Shown in pieces: positions 5,478 to 12,282 of a stretch of 23,384 nucleotides of DNA. The notes below the pieces were generated by a model. It was given only the letters and a program-made list of their open reading frames with translations, did not search any database and had not been told where the DNA came from. The stretch's first letter is position 1; each line of letters begins with the position of its first letter. Source of the DNA: Actinomycetes bacterium. GTDB taxonomy: Bacteria; Actinomycetota; Actinomycetes; Actinomycetales; Cellulomonadaceae. The stretch lies in assembly GCA_023418375.1 (NCBI GenBank), contig JAEZZV010000353.1, positions 1 through 23,384 on the forward strand, given 5' to 3'. A program made the position numbers and the translations under genes.

Positions 5478-7046
5478 ATGGTGTCGGACATGGAGCCGAC
5501 TCAGTGGGACGCCGTCGTGATCGGCGGTTCGATCGCGGGCCTCACTGCCGCGCAGATGCTCGGCCGCGCCCGGCGGGCAACCCTCGTCGTCGACGCGGGG
5601 GCGCCCCGCAACCGGTTCGCCAGTCGCATGCATGGTGTGCTCGGCCACGACGGCACGAGTCCCGCCGACCTGCTCACCCGTGGGCGCGCCGAGGTCCAGC
5701 GGTACGGCGTCGAGCTGCGCGAGGGTCGCGTCGTCGACCTGCGCGACGGTGCCGACGGGCTGGAGATCCGGCTGGCAGACGGCGACGTGCTCACCGCGCG
5801 TGCCGTGATCATCGCGAGCGGTGTCATTGACCGGTTGCCCCAGATCGAGGGCCTCGCGGACCGCTGGGGGCGCGACGTGCTGCACTGCCCGTACTGCCAC
5901 GGGTACGAGGTCGCCGGCCGGCGTCTCGGGGTCGTCGCGACCTCGCCCGCGAGCCTTCACCAGATCGAGCTGGTTCGGCAGTGGAGCGACGACGTCACGG
6001 CGTTCGCCTCCCTTGCCGGCACGTTGGACGAGGCGACCCATGCAGGACTCGTCGCGCGCGGGATACGCGTGGTCTCCAGCCCCGTGCGCGCCGTGGAGAC
6101 CGAAGGAGACGAGCTCTCCGGGGTGATCACCGCCGACGGCGAGCGGTACCCCCTCGACGCCGTGTTCGCCGCCCCCACCCCGGAGATCGACGTCGGGTTC
6201 GCCGCCGGCCTCGACCTGGCTCGCGCAGACCTGCCCGGCTCGCCCGTGCTTGTCGACGCGACCGGGGCGACGAGCCACTCGCGCGTCTGGGCTGCCGGGA
6301 ACGTCGTCGCACCGTTCGGCAACGTCCCGCTGTCGATGGCGTCGGGATCGATGGCGGGGGCGGGTGTGAACGCGGCGCTCGTCGCCGACGACACCGCCCG
6401 CGCCGTCGCCGCTCGTCGGACCGAGCGCAACGCCGGATGGGAGGCGCGGTACGCCGAGGTGGGCGGATTCTGGTCCGGCCGTGTCAACGAGACAGTGGCC
6501 GCTGTCGCCGCGGCGCTCGATCCGGGCACCGCGCTCGACGTCGGCTGCGGCGAGGGCGGTGACGCCATCTGGCTCGCGGAGCGCGGGTGGTCGGTGACCG
6601 GCGTCGACGTGTCCGCCACGGCGGTCCGGCGCGCCGCCGCCGCGGCCCTGGCGCGTGGGCTCGACGGCGGACGCGTGACGTTCGCCGAGGTGGACGCTGT
6701 CGATGCGCTGCCTGACAGGGCCTTCGACCTCGTGACCGCGAGCTTCCTGCACTCGTGGGAGCGGGACTTCCCGCGGCTGCACGTGCTCCGGGCCGCGGCC
6801 GACCGCGTGGCCCCGGGCGGCCACCTGCTCGTCGTGTCGCACGTCGCGCCGCCGCCGTGGGTCAGCGAGCTCCCGCCCGAGGCGCCGGTCCTCCGTGACC
6901 CCCGGGACGAGCTCGCCCTGCTCGCGCTTTCCGAGGACGAGTGGGCCACCGAGATCGTCGAGACCCGTCTCCGCGACATCAAGGATCCGGACGGCAACCC
7001 GGCGGTCATCGACGACGGGGTGCTGCTCCTCCGTCGCCGTGCCTGA
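5478..7046 (+). CDS. Fusion: thioredoxin-reductase-like flavoprotein + SAM methyltransferase
   Basis: A protein of 522 residues with two enzyme domains. Residues about 10-305 form a thioredoxin-reductase-like flavoprotein: FAD-binding VVIGGSIAGL (13-22), redox pair Cys137/Cys140 in HCPYCHGYE, and VWAAGNV near 270-276. The region where NADPH-binding reductases have GxGxxA and HRR motifs reads GVVATSPASLH and FASLAGTL, so the usual NADPH site looks lost. Residues about 325-522 form a class I methyltransferase with SAM motif LDVGCGEGGD (353-362) and acidic VTGVDVS. The CPYCHG form, with His where classic reductases have Asp, resembles dithiol oxidases such as HlmI and GliT. Thiol oxidation plus S-methylation is therefore an inference. 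Neither ATG (5478 or 5490) has a clear ribosome site; 5478 is used. Confidence 0.85.
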   Translation: MVSDMEPTQWDAVVIGGSIAGLTAAQMLGRARRATLVVDAGAPRNRFASRMHGVLGHDGTSPADLLTRGRAEVQRYGVELREGRVVDLRDGADGLEIRLADGDVLTARAVIIASGVIDRLPQIEGLADRWGRDVLHCPYCHGYEVAGRRLGVVATSPASLHQIELVRQWSDDVTAFASLAGTLDEATHAGLVARGIRVVSSPVRAVETEGDELSGVITADGERYPLDAVFAAPTPEIDVGFAAGLDLARADLPGSPVLVDATGATSHSRVWAAGNVVAPFGNVPLSMASGSMAGAGVNAALVADDTARAVAARRTERNAGWEARYAEVGGFWSGRVNETVAAVAAALDPGTALDVGCGEGGDAIWLAERGWSVTGVDVSATAVRRAAAAALARGLDGGRVTFAEVDAVDALPDRAFDLVTASFLHSWERDFPRLHVLRAAADRVAPGGHLLVVSHVAPPPWVSELPPEAPVLRDPRDELALLALSEDEWATEIVETRLRDIKDPDGNPAVIDDGVLLLRRRA

Positions 7047-7072
7047 GCAGCGATGACCAGGCGCCACCGCAC

Positions 7073-7090
7073 GCGGCGAGTCGTCGCCGC
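7073..7090. terminator. Terminator hairpin between convergent genes
   Basis: GCGGCGA-GTCG-TCGCCGC is a perfect 7-bp stem with a 4-base loop, in the 44-bp gap between the fusion gene stop (7046) and the stop of the GMC oxidoreductase (7091, minus strand). Its position suits termination from both sides. There is no T-tract. Confidence 0.55.
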
Positions 7091-8737
7091 TCAGGGCGAG
7101 ACGGATGGGCGTCCGGGAGAGCTCGCCGGTTCGGGTGCGGGGACGGTCGTGGTGCCGGTCAGCTCGCGGGCGAGATGGCCGGCGAGGCGGGCGGCCAGCG
7201 CGACCAGCGTGAGGGTGGGGTTCGCTGCGCCTCCGGTGGGAAAGACCGACGACCCGGCGATGTAGAGGTTGCTGACGTCGTGGACCCGGCACTGCGGGTC
7301 GACGACGCCGTCCCGCGGGCTCGAGCTCATGCGCGTGGTCCCCATGTGGTGGGCCCCCCCGACCGGCCGCGGCTCCCCGTCACGACCGAGCAGCGTGACT
7401 ACGCGCCCACCGAGCAGGGCGCCGAGGTCGTCGGCGATCAGGCGCTGCCCCTCGACCATCGAACGGATGTCGAGGTCGCTGAGGCGCCAGTCGAGCCGCG
7501 CCTCCGGGACCCCGAGCCGGTCGAGCGTCGGCGCGAGTGTCAGGCGCGAGTGCCGGGTGGGTTCCTGCTCGCCCATCGCCCTCACCCGCAGAGTCGTGTG
7601 CCAGGCAGAGCGTCCCGTGACGGGAGAGATGCGTTCGTAGGCGTGACGGGCGAGCTGCGGGGCGTAGGCGGCGAGCCGCGCGAGCTGGCGTGGCGTCACC
7701 TCGACCGGGCTCCGCCGCCGCACGGCCGCCCGGAGCGCGGTGTAGGCGTCGACGACGGGCTGGTCCACGCGACCGTCGTGGCCGAACGCCGGCATCGCCG
7801 GCCCGGTGTGGCGTTGCACCTTGTACGCCGCGTTGAGCAGTCCGTGGTGCCGCAGCAGGGCCGGGTCGACGGCGAACTTGTCCTGGCGGGCATGGCCGCC
7901 GCTGACCACGATGTCCCACGGTCTCCTACCGTCTTCCGCGGGGGGTGGCACCTGGTCGCCGGCCGGGATGAAGACGCCCGACAGGTAGTGCGGGTGCTCC
8001 ATGAAGTACCGCCCCACAAGGTCGTGCGCGTTGCCGAGACCGGCCGGCCGGACCCGCCGGGAGGCCAGAAGCAGGCGGGCGTTCTCGATCCCACCGCCCG
8101 CGAGCACGTACGCACCCGCCTCGACGAGCGCGGCGCCGTGGTCTGCCGACGAGCACCGCAGGTGGGTCACCCGGTGCCCATCCTCAGCGGTCATGACCTC
8201 GGTGACCGTCCAGCCGGCCATCACCCGTACCCGGGGGTGGGCGGCGAGGGCGGCGGGGATCTCGGTCGTGAAGACCGCGCGCGGGCCGAAGGAGTAGGCC
8301 CGTCGGACCAGGCGGCCGACGACAGGGCCCTCCCGAGAGGTGTCGAGCGCGCCGAGACCGAAGAGTTCCCGGGCACGCCGGTAGTGGGGCGCGAGCTCGG
8401 ACCAGCCCAGCGGCCACCCCGGTACCGACGAGAGGCCACGGGCCTCCAGGTCCAGCTCGTCCAGCTCTCGAAGGCGGACCCGGTCCGGCCCCGCCGGCGT
8501 CACGATGTCCCACAGCACGCTGCTGCCTCCCACCCCCGCGCTGCGCGTCACAGCGGGGTCGTACGGCAGGCCGACGTTGTGCGTGGAGCGCACCGGCACG
8601 CCCGCCGCCGGCGGGTCGGCCGGACCGGCCTCCAGGACCAGGACCTCCAGGCCCGAGTCCCTCAGCTCGTAGGCGACGGTCAGCCCAGCAGGGCCGGCGC
8701 CGACGATGCACACGTCGGCACGGAGCTTCTGGGTCAA
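7091..8737 (-). CDS. GMC-family FAD oxidoreductase
   Basis: A glucose-methanol-choline type flavoprotein of 548 residues from the chosen start. It opens with the dinucleotide motif VCIVGAGPAGLTVAYEL, followed by the acidic VLVLEAGP. GVGGSSVLWDI is the GMC signature region, LAGGGIENARLLL the second glycine-rich motif, and GAHHMGTTRM then NLYIAGSSVFPTGGAANPTLT the C-terminal catalytic region. It oxidises an alcohol or sugar, with unknown substrate; there is no evident secretion signal. The frame has no ATG before the FAD motif. TTG at 8737 is chosen because GAGAGG lies 9 bp upstream; a TTG at 8794 is the alternative. It lies downstream of nrdG on the same strand with a 129-bp gap, so it probably has its own promoter and no role in nucleotide reduction. 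Confidence 0.88.
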   Translation of the reverse strand: MTQKLRADVCIVGAGPAGLTVAYELRDSGLEVLVLEAGPADPPAAGVPVRSTHNVGLPYDPAVTRSAGVGGSSVLWDIVTPAGPDRVRLRELDELDLEARGLSSVPGWPLGWSELAPHYRRARELFGLGALDTSREGPVVGRLVRRAYSFGPRAVFTTEIPAALAAHPRVRVMAGWTVTEVMTAEDGHRVTHLRCSSADHGAALVEAGAYVLAGGGIENARLLLASRRVRPAGLGNAHDLVGRYFMEHPHYLSGVFIPAGDQVPPPAEDGRRPWDIVVSGGHARQDKFAVDPALLRHHGLLNAAYKVQRHTGPAMPAFGHDGRVDQPVVDAYTALRAAVRRRSPVEVTPRQLARLAAYAPQLARHAYERISPVTGRSAWHTTLRVRAMGEQEPTRHSRLTLAPTLDRLGVPEARLDWRLSDLDIRSMVEGQRLIADDLGALLGGRVVTLLGRDGEPRPVGGAHHMGTTRMSSSPRDGVVDPQCRVHDVSNLYIAGSSVFPTGGAANPTLTLVALAARLAGHLARELTGTTTVPAPEPASSPGRPSVSP

Positions 8738-8813
8738 GGTCAGGTTCCTCTCGGAGGAGAGATCAAGCGTCGCCGGGCCCTCGGAGGGGCGCAACCGAAG
8801 GGCCGTGACCGCG

Positions 8814-8831
8814 CGACCCGCCGCAGGGTCG
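8814..8831 (-). terminator. Possible terminator hairpin after nrdG
   Basis: CGACCC-GCCGCA-GGGTCG forms a perfect 6-bp stem 36 bp beyond the nrdG stop on the minus strand. A second stem just downstream pairs GGCCCT with AGGGCC (8804-8775), and would lie in the leader of the GMC gene. No T-tract is present, so termination is only suggested. Confidence 0.35.
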
Positions 8832-8866
8832 AACGCTTGGTTCCGGTGGACGCGCGGGGTGGGCCC

Positions 8867-9559
8867 TCAGCGTGCGGCCCTGCCCGCGCCGCGCGTCGCC
8901 GACGCGGCCGCGAGGGCACGCGCGTACTCCGGGCGAGCCCCGGTCGTCCGGACCTCCTGCAGCACGTGGTCGCGGACGCCGAGCGCGGCGAGCGTCGCGC
9001 GCAGCTCCGTGACGTCGTCGTCGGTCAGGGTCGTCGGGTCCACAGTGGTGCGCACCTGCACGGGTACGCCGGCCGCGAGCACGAGGTGCAGGGACTCGAA
9101 GGCGCGGTCCGCGCCGAAGGCGGCGCCGGTGACGGCGGCGTACCGCGCCCTGGGCCCCTTGATGTCCAGGCCGACCCAGTCGACGAGCGGCAGGACGGCC
9201 GCCAGGCGTCGGGGATACGCGCCGTTCGTGTGCAGCCCGACGGCGAACCCCGCCTCGCGGACGTCACGCATCGCGTCGGCGAGTGCGGGTTGGCGCGTCG
9301 GCTCCCCACCCGAGAAGACGAGGCCGTCGAGCAGGCCGCGACGGCGAGCGAGGAGGTCGCGCACCTGCGACCAGGACACGGTGCCCGCGCGTCGGGGGTC
9401 GATGAGGTCGGGGTTGTGGCAGTAGCCGCAGTCCCACGGGCACCCCTGGAGGAAGACCGTGGCGACCAGGTGGTCCGGCCAGTCGCACGTCGACAGCGAA
9501 GCCAGGCCGGCGACGACCAGCTCGTCCGCCGACGACCGCCGGCTCGTCCTGTCAGACAC
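8867..9559 (-). CDS. nrdG: Anaerobic ribonucleotide reductase activating protein (radical SAM)
   Basis: A protein of 230 residues. The radical-SAM cluster motif CX3CX2C is GCPWDCGYCHNP (Cys40, Cys44, Cys47). VFSGGEPT is the conserved GGE motif that contacts S-adenosylmethionine, and VGLDIKGP is typical of activases. The protein carries a 4Fe-4S cluster, cleaves SAM and installs the glycyl radical on NrdD without oxygen. The GTG start at 9559 overlaps the nrdD stop by eight bases (GTGTCTGA) and is preceded by GGAGGTGG, so nrdD and nrdG are translated as a coupled pair. The C-terminus (after about residue 210) is a low-complexity Ala/Arg tail. Confidence 0.95.
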   Translation of the reverse strand: MSDRTSRRSSADELVVAGLASLSTCDWPDHLVATVFLQGCPWDCGYCHNPDLIDPRRAGTVSWSQVRDLLARRRGLLDGLVFSGGEPTRQPALADAMRDVREAGFAVGLHTNGAYPRRLAAVLPLVDWVGLDIKGPRARYAAVTGAAFGADRAFESLHLVLAAGVPVQVRTTVDPTTLTDDDVTELRATLAALGVRDHVLQEVRTTGARPEYARALAAASATRGAGRAAR

Positions 9560-11705
9560 CTGCCACCTCCAGCGCGGGACGAGCCTGTGCCTCGGTGAAG
9601 GGCACCCGTTCGGCGTGCTCGCCCTTCTTCCCGACGTTGAACGAGCTCACGGGCCGGTGGTAGCCCATGACGCGCGTCCAGACCTCGCACGCCACCGGCT
9701 CGGCGCCGGGTTCCGCCTCGGCGCAGCGCGGGCAGGTGGCGTGCTCGCCGGCGAGGTAGCCGTGCGTCGGGCAGATCGAGAAAGTCGGGGTGACGGTCAG
9801 GTAGGGCAGTCGGTGGGTCGTGAGGGCGCGCCGCACGAGCTCGCGGCACGCGGTCGCGGACGACAGCCGCTCCGACATGTACAGGTGCAGCACCGTTCCA
9901 CCGGTGTACTTGGCCTGCAGCTCGTCCTGGCGGTCCAGGGCCTCGAACGGGTCGTCCGTGAACCCGACCGGCAGCTGGGAGGAGTTGGTGTAGTAGGGGT
10001 TGTCCTCGGTGCCCGCCTGGAGGATGCCGGGGTAGCGACGCCGGTCCTCCTTGGCGAACCGGTACGTGGTGCCCTCCGCGGGCGTCGCCTCGAGGTTGTA
10101 CAGGTGACCGGTGGCCTCCTGGAACTCGACCATGCGGGCCCGGACGTGGTCCAGGAGTCGTACCGCCACGGCGTGCCCCTCGGGGCTGGTGATGTCGTGC
10201 GCGTCGGCGGTGAGGTTGCGGATCATCTCGTTGATGCCGTTCACGCCGATCGTGGAGAAGTGGTTGCGCAGGCCCGCGCCCAGGTAGCGCCGCGTGTACG
10301 GGTACAGGCCCTCGTCGATGAGCCGGCCGACGACCTTCCGCTTGATCTCCAGGGAGTCCTTGGCGAGCACGAGCAGGCGGTCCAGCTCGGCGAGCAGTCC
10401 CGCCTCGTCGCCGCGGTGGGTGTAGCCCAGGCGGGCGCAGTTGATGGTGACGACGCCCAGCGACCCGGTCTGCTCGGCGGAGCCGAACAGGCCGTTGCCG
10501 CGCTTGAGGAGCTCGCGCAGGTCCAGCTGGAGCCGGCAGCACATCGATCGGATCTGGTTCGGCTCGAGGTCGGAGTTCAGGAAGTTCTGGAAGTACGGCA
10601 GGCCGTACTTGGCCGTCATCTCGAACAGCCGCTCGGCGTTCGGCGACTCCCAGGGGAAGTCCGGGGTGATGTTGTACGTCGGGATGGGGAACGTGAAGGC
10701 CCGGCCGGATGCGTCGCCTGTCGTCATGACGTCGATGTACGCCCGGTTGATGAGGTCCATCTCGGCCTGCAGCTCGCCGTACGTGAAGTCCTGCTCCACC
10801 CCGCCGATGACGGGGACCTGCTCGCGCAGGTCCTCCGGGCAGGTCCAGTCGAACGTGAGGTTCGTGAACGGCGTCTGGGTACCCCAGCGCGAGGGCACGT
10901 TGAGGTTGTAGACGAGCTCCTGGACGCCCTGCCGGACGGCGTCGTAGTCGAGCCCGTCGACGCGTACGAACGGTGCCATGTAGGTGTCGAACGAGCTGAA
11001 CGCCTGCGCGCCGGCCCACTCGTTCTGCATCGTGCCGAGGAAGTTCACGATCTGCCCGACGGCGGAGGAGAAGTGCTTGGGCGGCGCGGCCTCGACCTTG
11101 CCCGGCACGCCGTTCAGGCCTTCGGTGAGCAGGGTGCGCAGCGACCAGCCGGCGCAGTATCCGGCGAGCATGTCGAGGTCGTGGATGTGGATCGCGCCGT
11201 CGCGGTGGGCGTGGCCGACCTCAGGTGGGTAGACGTGGGAGAGCCAGTAGTTCGCGGTGACCTTGCCGGAGGTGTTGAGGATCAGTCCGCCGAGCGAGTA
11301 GCCCTGGTTGGCGTTCGCGTTCACGCGCCAGTCGCTGCGGTCGAGGTACTCGTTGACGGACGACTCCACCTCGACCACGGTCCGCGCGTCCTCGCGCAGC
11401 CGGGCGTGCTGCTCCCGGTAGGCGATGTAGGCGCGCGCAGTACCGGTGTGCCCGGCGTCGAGCAGCGCCTGCTCGACGAGGTCCTGCACGTGCTCGACGT
11501 GCGGGTAGGGCGTCCCCTCGGCGGCCAGGCGTGCCACGACGGCGTCGGCGACCGGGGCCGCGTACGCGTCGGCGTGCTCGACGTCGGTGGCCCCGGTGGC
11601 GAGGCCGGCTCGCGCGATGGCGGACCGGATCAGCTCCGGCCGGAACGCCGCAGCCGCCCCGCTGCGCTTGATGACGCCCCGCGTCGGGCCCGTGCTCACT
11701 GCCAT
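9552..11705 (-). CDS. nrdD: Anaerobic (class III) ribonucleoside-triphosphate reductase
   Basis: A protein of 717 residues that makes deoxyribonucleotides without oxygen, using a glycyl radical and usually formate as reductant. An ATP-cone (about residues 8-100, VIKRSGAAAAF onward) gives allosteric control. HIHDLDML, the SMCCRLQLDLREL motif and VTINCARLGY carry active-site residues and cysteines. The zinc-binding C-terminal part has ICPTHGYLAGEHATCPRC (Cys, His, Cys, Cys), and the glycyl radical site is Gly692 in FNVGK. ATG at 11705 is chosen over 11732 because GAGGAGG lies 6 bp upstream. The gene is divergent from nrdAB, and an NrdR-type box pair lies 20 bp upstream of its start. Confidence 0.96.
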   Translation of the reverse strand: MAVSTGPTRGVIKRSGAAAAFRPELIRSAIARAGLATGATDVEHADAYAAPVADAVVARLAAEGTPYPHVEHVQDLVEQALLDAGHTGTARAYIAYREQHARLREDARTVVEVESSVNEYLDRSDWRVNANANQGYSLGGLILNTSGKVTANYWLSHVYPPEVGHAHRDGAIHIHDLDMLAGYCAGWSLRTLLTEGLNGVPGKVEAAPPKHFSSAVGQIVNFLGTMQNEWAGAQAFSSFDTYMAPFVRVDGLDYDAVRQGVQELVYNLNVPSRWGTQTPFTNLTFDWTCPEDLREQVPVIGGVEQDFTYGELQAEMDLINRAYIDVMTTGDASGRAFTFPIPTYNITPDFPWESPNAERLFEMTAKYGLPYFQNFLNSDLEPNQIRSMCCRLQLDLRELLKRGNGLFGSAEQTGSLGVVTINCARLGYTHRGDEAGLLAELDRLLVLAKDSLEIKRKVVGRLIDEGLYPYTRRYLGAGLRNHFSTIGVNGINEMIRNLTADAHDITSPEGHAVAVRLLDHVRARMVEFQEATGHLYNLEATPAEGTTYRFAKEDRRRYPGILQAGTEDNPYYTNSSQLPVGFTDDPFEALDRQDELQAKYTGGTVLHLYMSERLSSATACRELVRRALTTHRLPYLTVTPTFSICPTHGYLAGEHATCPRCAEAEPGAEPVACEVWTRVMGYHRPVSSFNVGKKGEHAERVPFTEAQARPALEVAGV

Positions 11706-11725
11706 CGCGTCCTCCTCGTCTCGCG

Positions 11726-11772
11726 GACCCACATGTTGTGGACTCTCCGCATCCGGGCACTACATCTGGTGA
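11726..11772. promoter_or_regulatory. NrdR-box pair adjacent to nrdD
   Basis: Two core sequences, CCACATGTTG (11729-11738) and CTACATCTGG (11760-11769), fit the NrdR consensus core CNANATNTNG and start exactly 31 bp apart, three helical turns. Tandem boxes with such phasing are the known binding arrangement of NrdR, the ATP-cone repressor of ribonucleotide reductase genes. The pair lies just upstream of nrdD on the minus strand. nrdR itself is not in the window. Confidence 0.85.
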
Positions 11773-11890
11773 CGGGGAGCGATCCTGGGCCCGATGCGCG
11801 GACTCGGCCGGGACTTTCGTCCCCAGCCGCCGGCCGGCGCGCACGCGGGGTGCCGTCAGATCGCGGCGTGTCGCTCCATCTGTGGCTGCG
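11773..11890. other. Spacer between the two NrdR-box pairs
   Basis: This 118-bp stretch has no gene or clear promoter element. It contains only one small perfect hairpin, GGGAC-TTTC-GTCCC (11810-11823). Confidence 0.5.
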
Positions 11891-11937
11891 ACCCAACATG
11901 TAGATGCCAGTGCGGCGGGATGTGCCACATCTTGTGG
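11891..11937. promoter_or_regulatory. NrdR-box pair adjacent to nrdAB
   Basis: CAACATGTAG (11894-11903) and CCACATCTTG (11925-11934) share the same core CNACATSTNG as the nrdD-side pair, again with 31-bp start-to-start spacing. The second box overlaps the candidate -35 of the nrdAB promoter, so bound NrdR would block polymerase. Confidence 0.85.
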
Positions 11938-11959
11938 TCGCTGGGGTGTGGGGTCTACT
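11932..11959 (+). promoter_or_regulatory. Candidate nrdAB promoter
   Basis: TTGTGG (11932-11937), a 16-bp spacer and TCTACT (11954-11959) form a plausible promoter directly before the riboswitch. The -35 lies inside the second NrdR box. A start site near 11966 would give a leader of about 315 nt containing the whole cobalamin aptamer. Confidence 0.5.
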
Positions 11960-11998
11960 CTCGCGGAGCCGACGGTCCACCTGGACGGCGTGAGCCGA

Positions 11999-12157
11999 GC
12001 AGGTGGGGCAAGAGGGAACCCGGTGCGACTCCGGGACTGCCCAGCAGCGGTGAGCGGGAACGACAGTCGTCATGAGCACTGGGCGCGAGCCCGGGAAGCG
12101 ACGGCCGGTAGGTGCGGGTACCTCGGTACCCGCGAGCCCGCGAGTCCGAAGACCTGC
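11999..12157 (+). promoter_or_regulatory. Cobalamin (B12) riboswitch in the nrdAB leader
   Basis: The aptamer is bounded by a perfect P1 helix, GCAGGT (11999-12004) with ACCTGC (12152-12157). Inside it, in order, are the conserved AGAGGGAA (12011-12018), the CCGGTGCGACTCCGGGACTGCC arm (12019-12040, split: CCGGTGCGACTCCGG then GACTGCC), GCGGTGA, CACTGGGCG and CCCGGGAAG. The B12 box is GAGTCCGAAGACCTGCC (12142-12158). A very stable variable arm, GCGGGTAC-CTCG-GTACCCGC (12114-12133), lies between. Binding of adenosylcobalamin or a related cobalamin would reduce nrdAB expression. In Streptomyces coelicolor a B12 riboswitch controls the class I nrdABS operon in the same way. Confidence 0.93.
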
Positions 12158-12282
12158 CGCCGGTGCGCGTACCGCCGGTACGCGCGGTTCCGGCGCCTCT
12201 CGGGTGGGCTCGGCGGAAGGGCGCGTGCGCGCCGTCGTCGGCCCAGAGCACCGGACCACCGGCTCGACCTGGGAGCACGCCG
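12158..12282 (+). promoter_or_regulatory. nrdA leader / putative riboswitch expression platform
   Basis: This 125-nt segment links the aptamer to the nrdA start. It contains an 8-bp hairpin CGCGTACC-GCC-GGTACGCG (12166-12184) and the nrdA ribosome site GGGAG (12271-12275). There is no hairpin followed by a T-tract, so control is more likely at translation initiation. I could not identify one convincing anti-Shine-Dalgarno partner by eye. Confidence 0.5.

Noticed and set aside
6941..9598. Plus-strand frame of 885 codons across the GMC oxidoreductase and nrdG genes
   Set aside because: It is the antisense shadow of two clear genes. Its protein is rich in Arg, Gly, Asp and His runs with no known motif.
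9552..11705. Cys-to-His change in the NrdD zinc motif (CPTH) as a defect
   Set aside because: From general knowledge CPxHGY occurs in other NrdD proteins. The glycyl radical site and catalytic cysteines are intact, so the enzyme is probably functional.
9459..11903. Plus-strand frame of 814 codons opposite nrdD
   Set aside because: It mirrors nrdD codons in high-GC DNA, with Val/Leu/Glu/Arg-rich composition and no motif, while nrdD has all active-site motifs.
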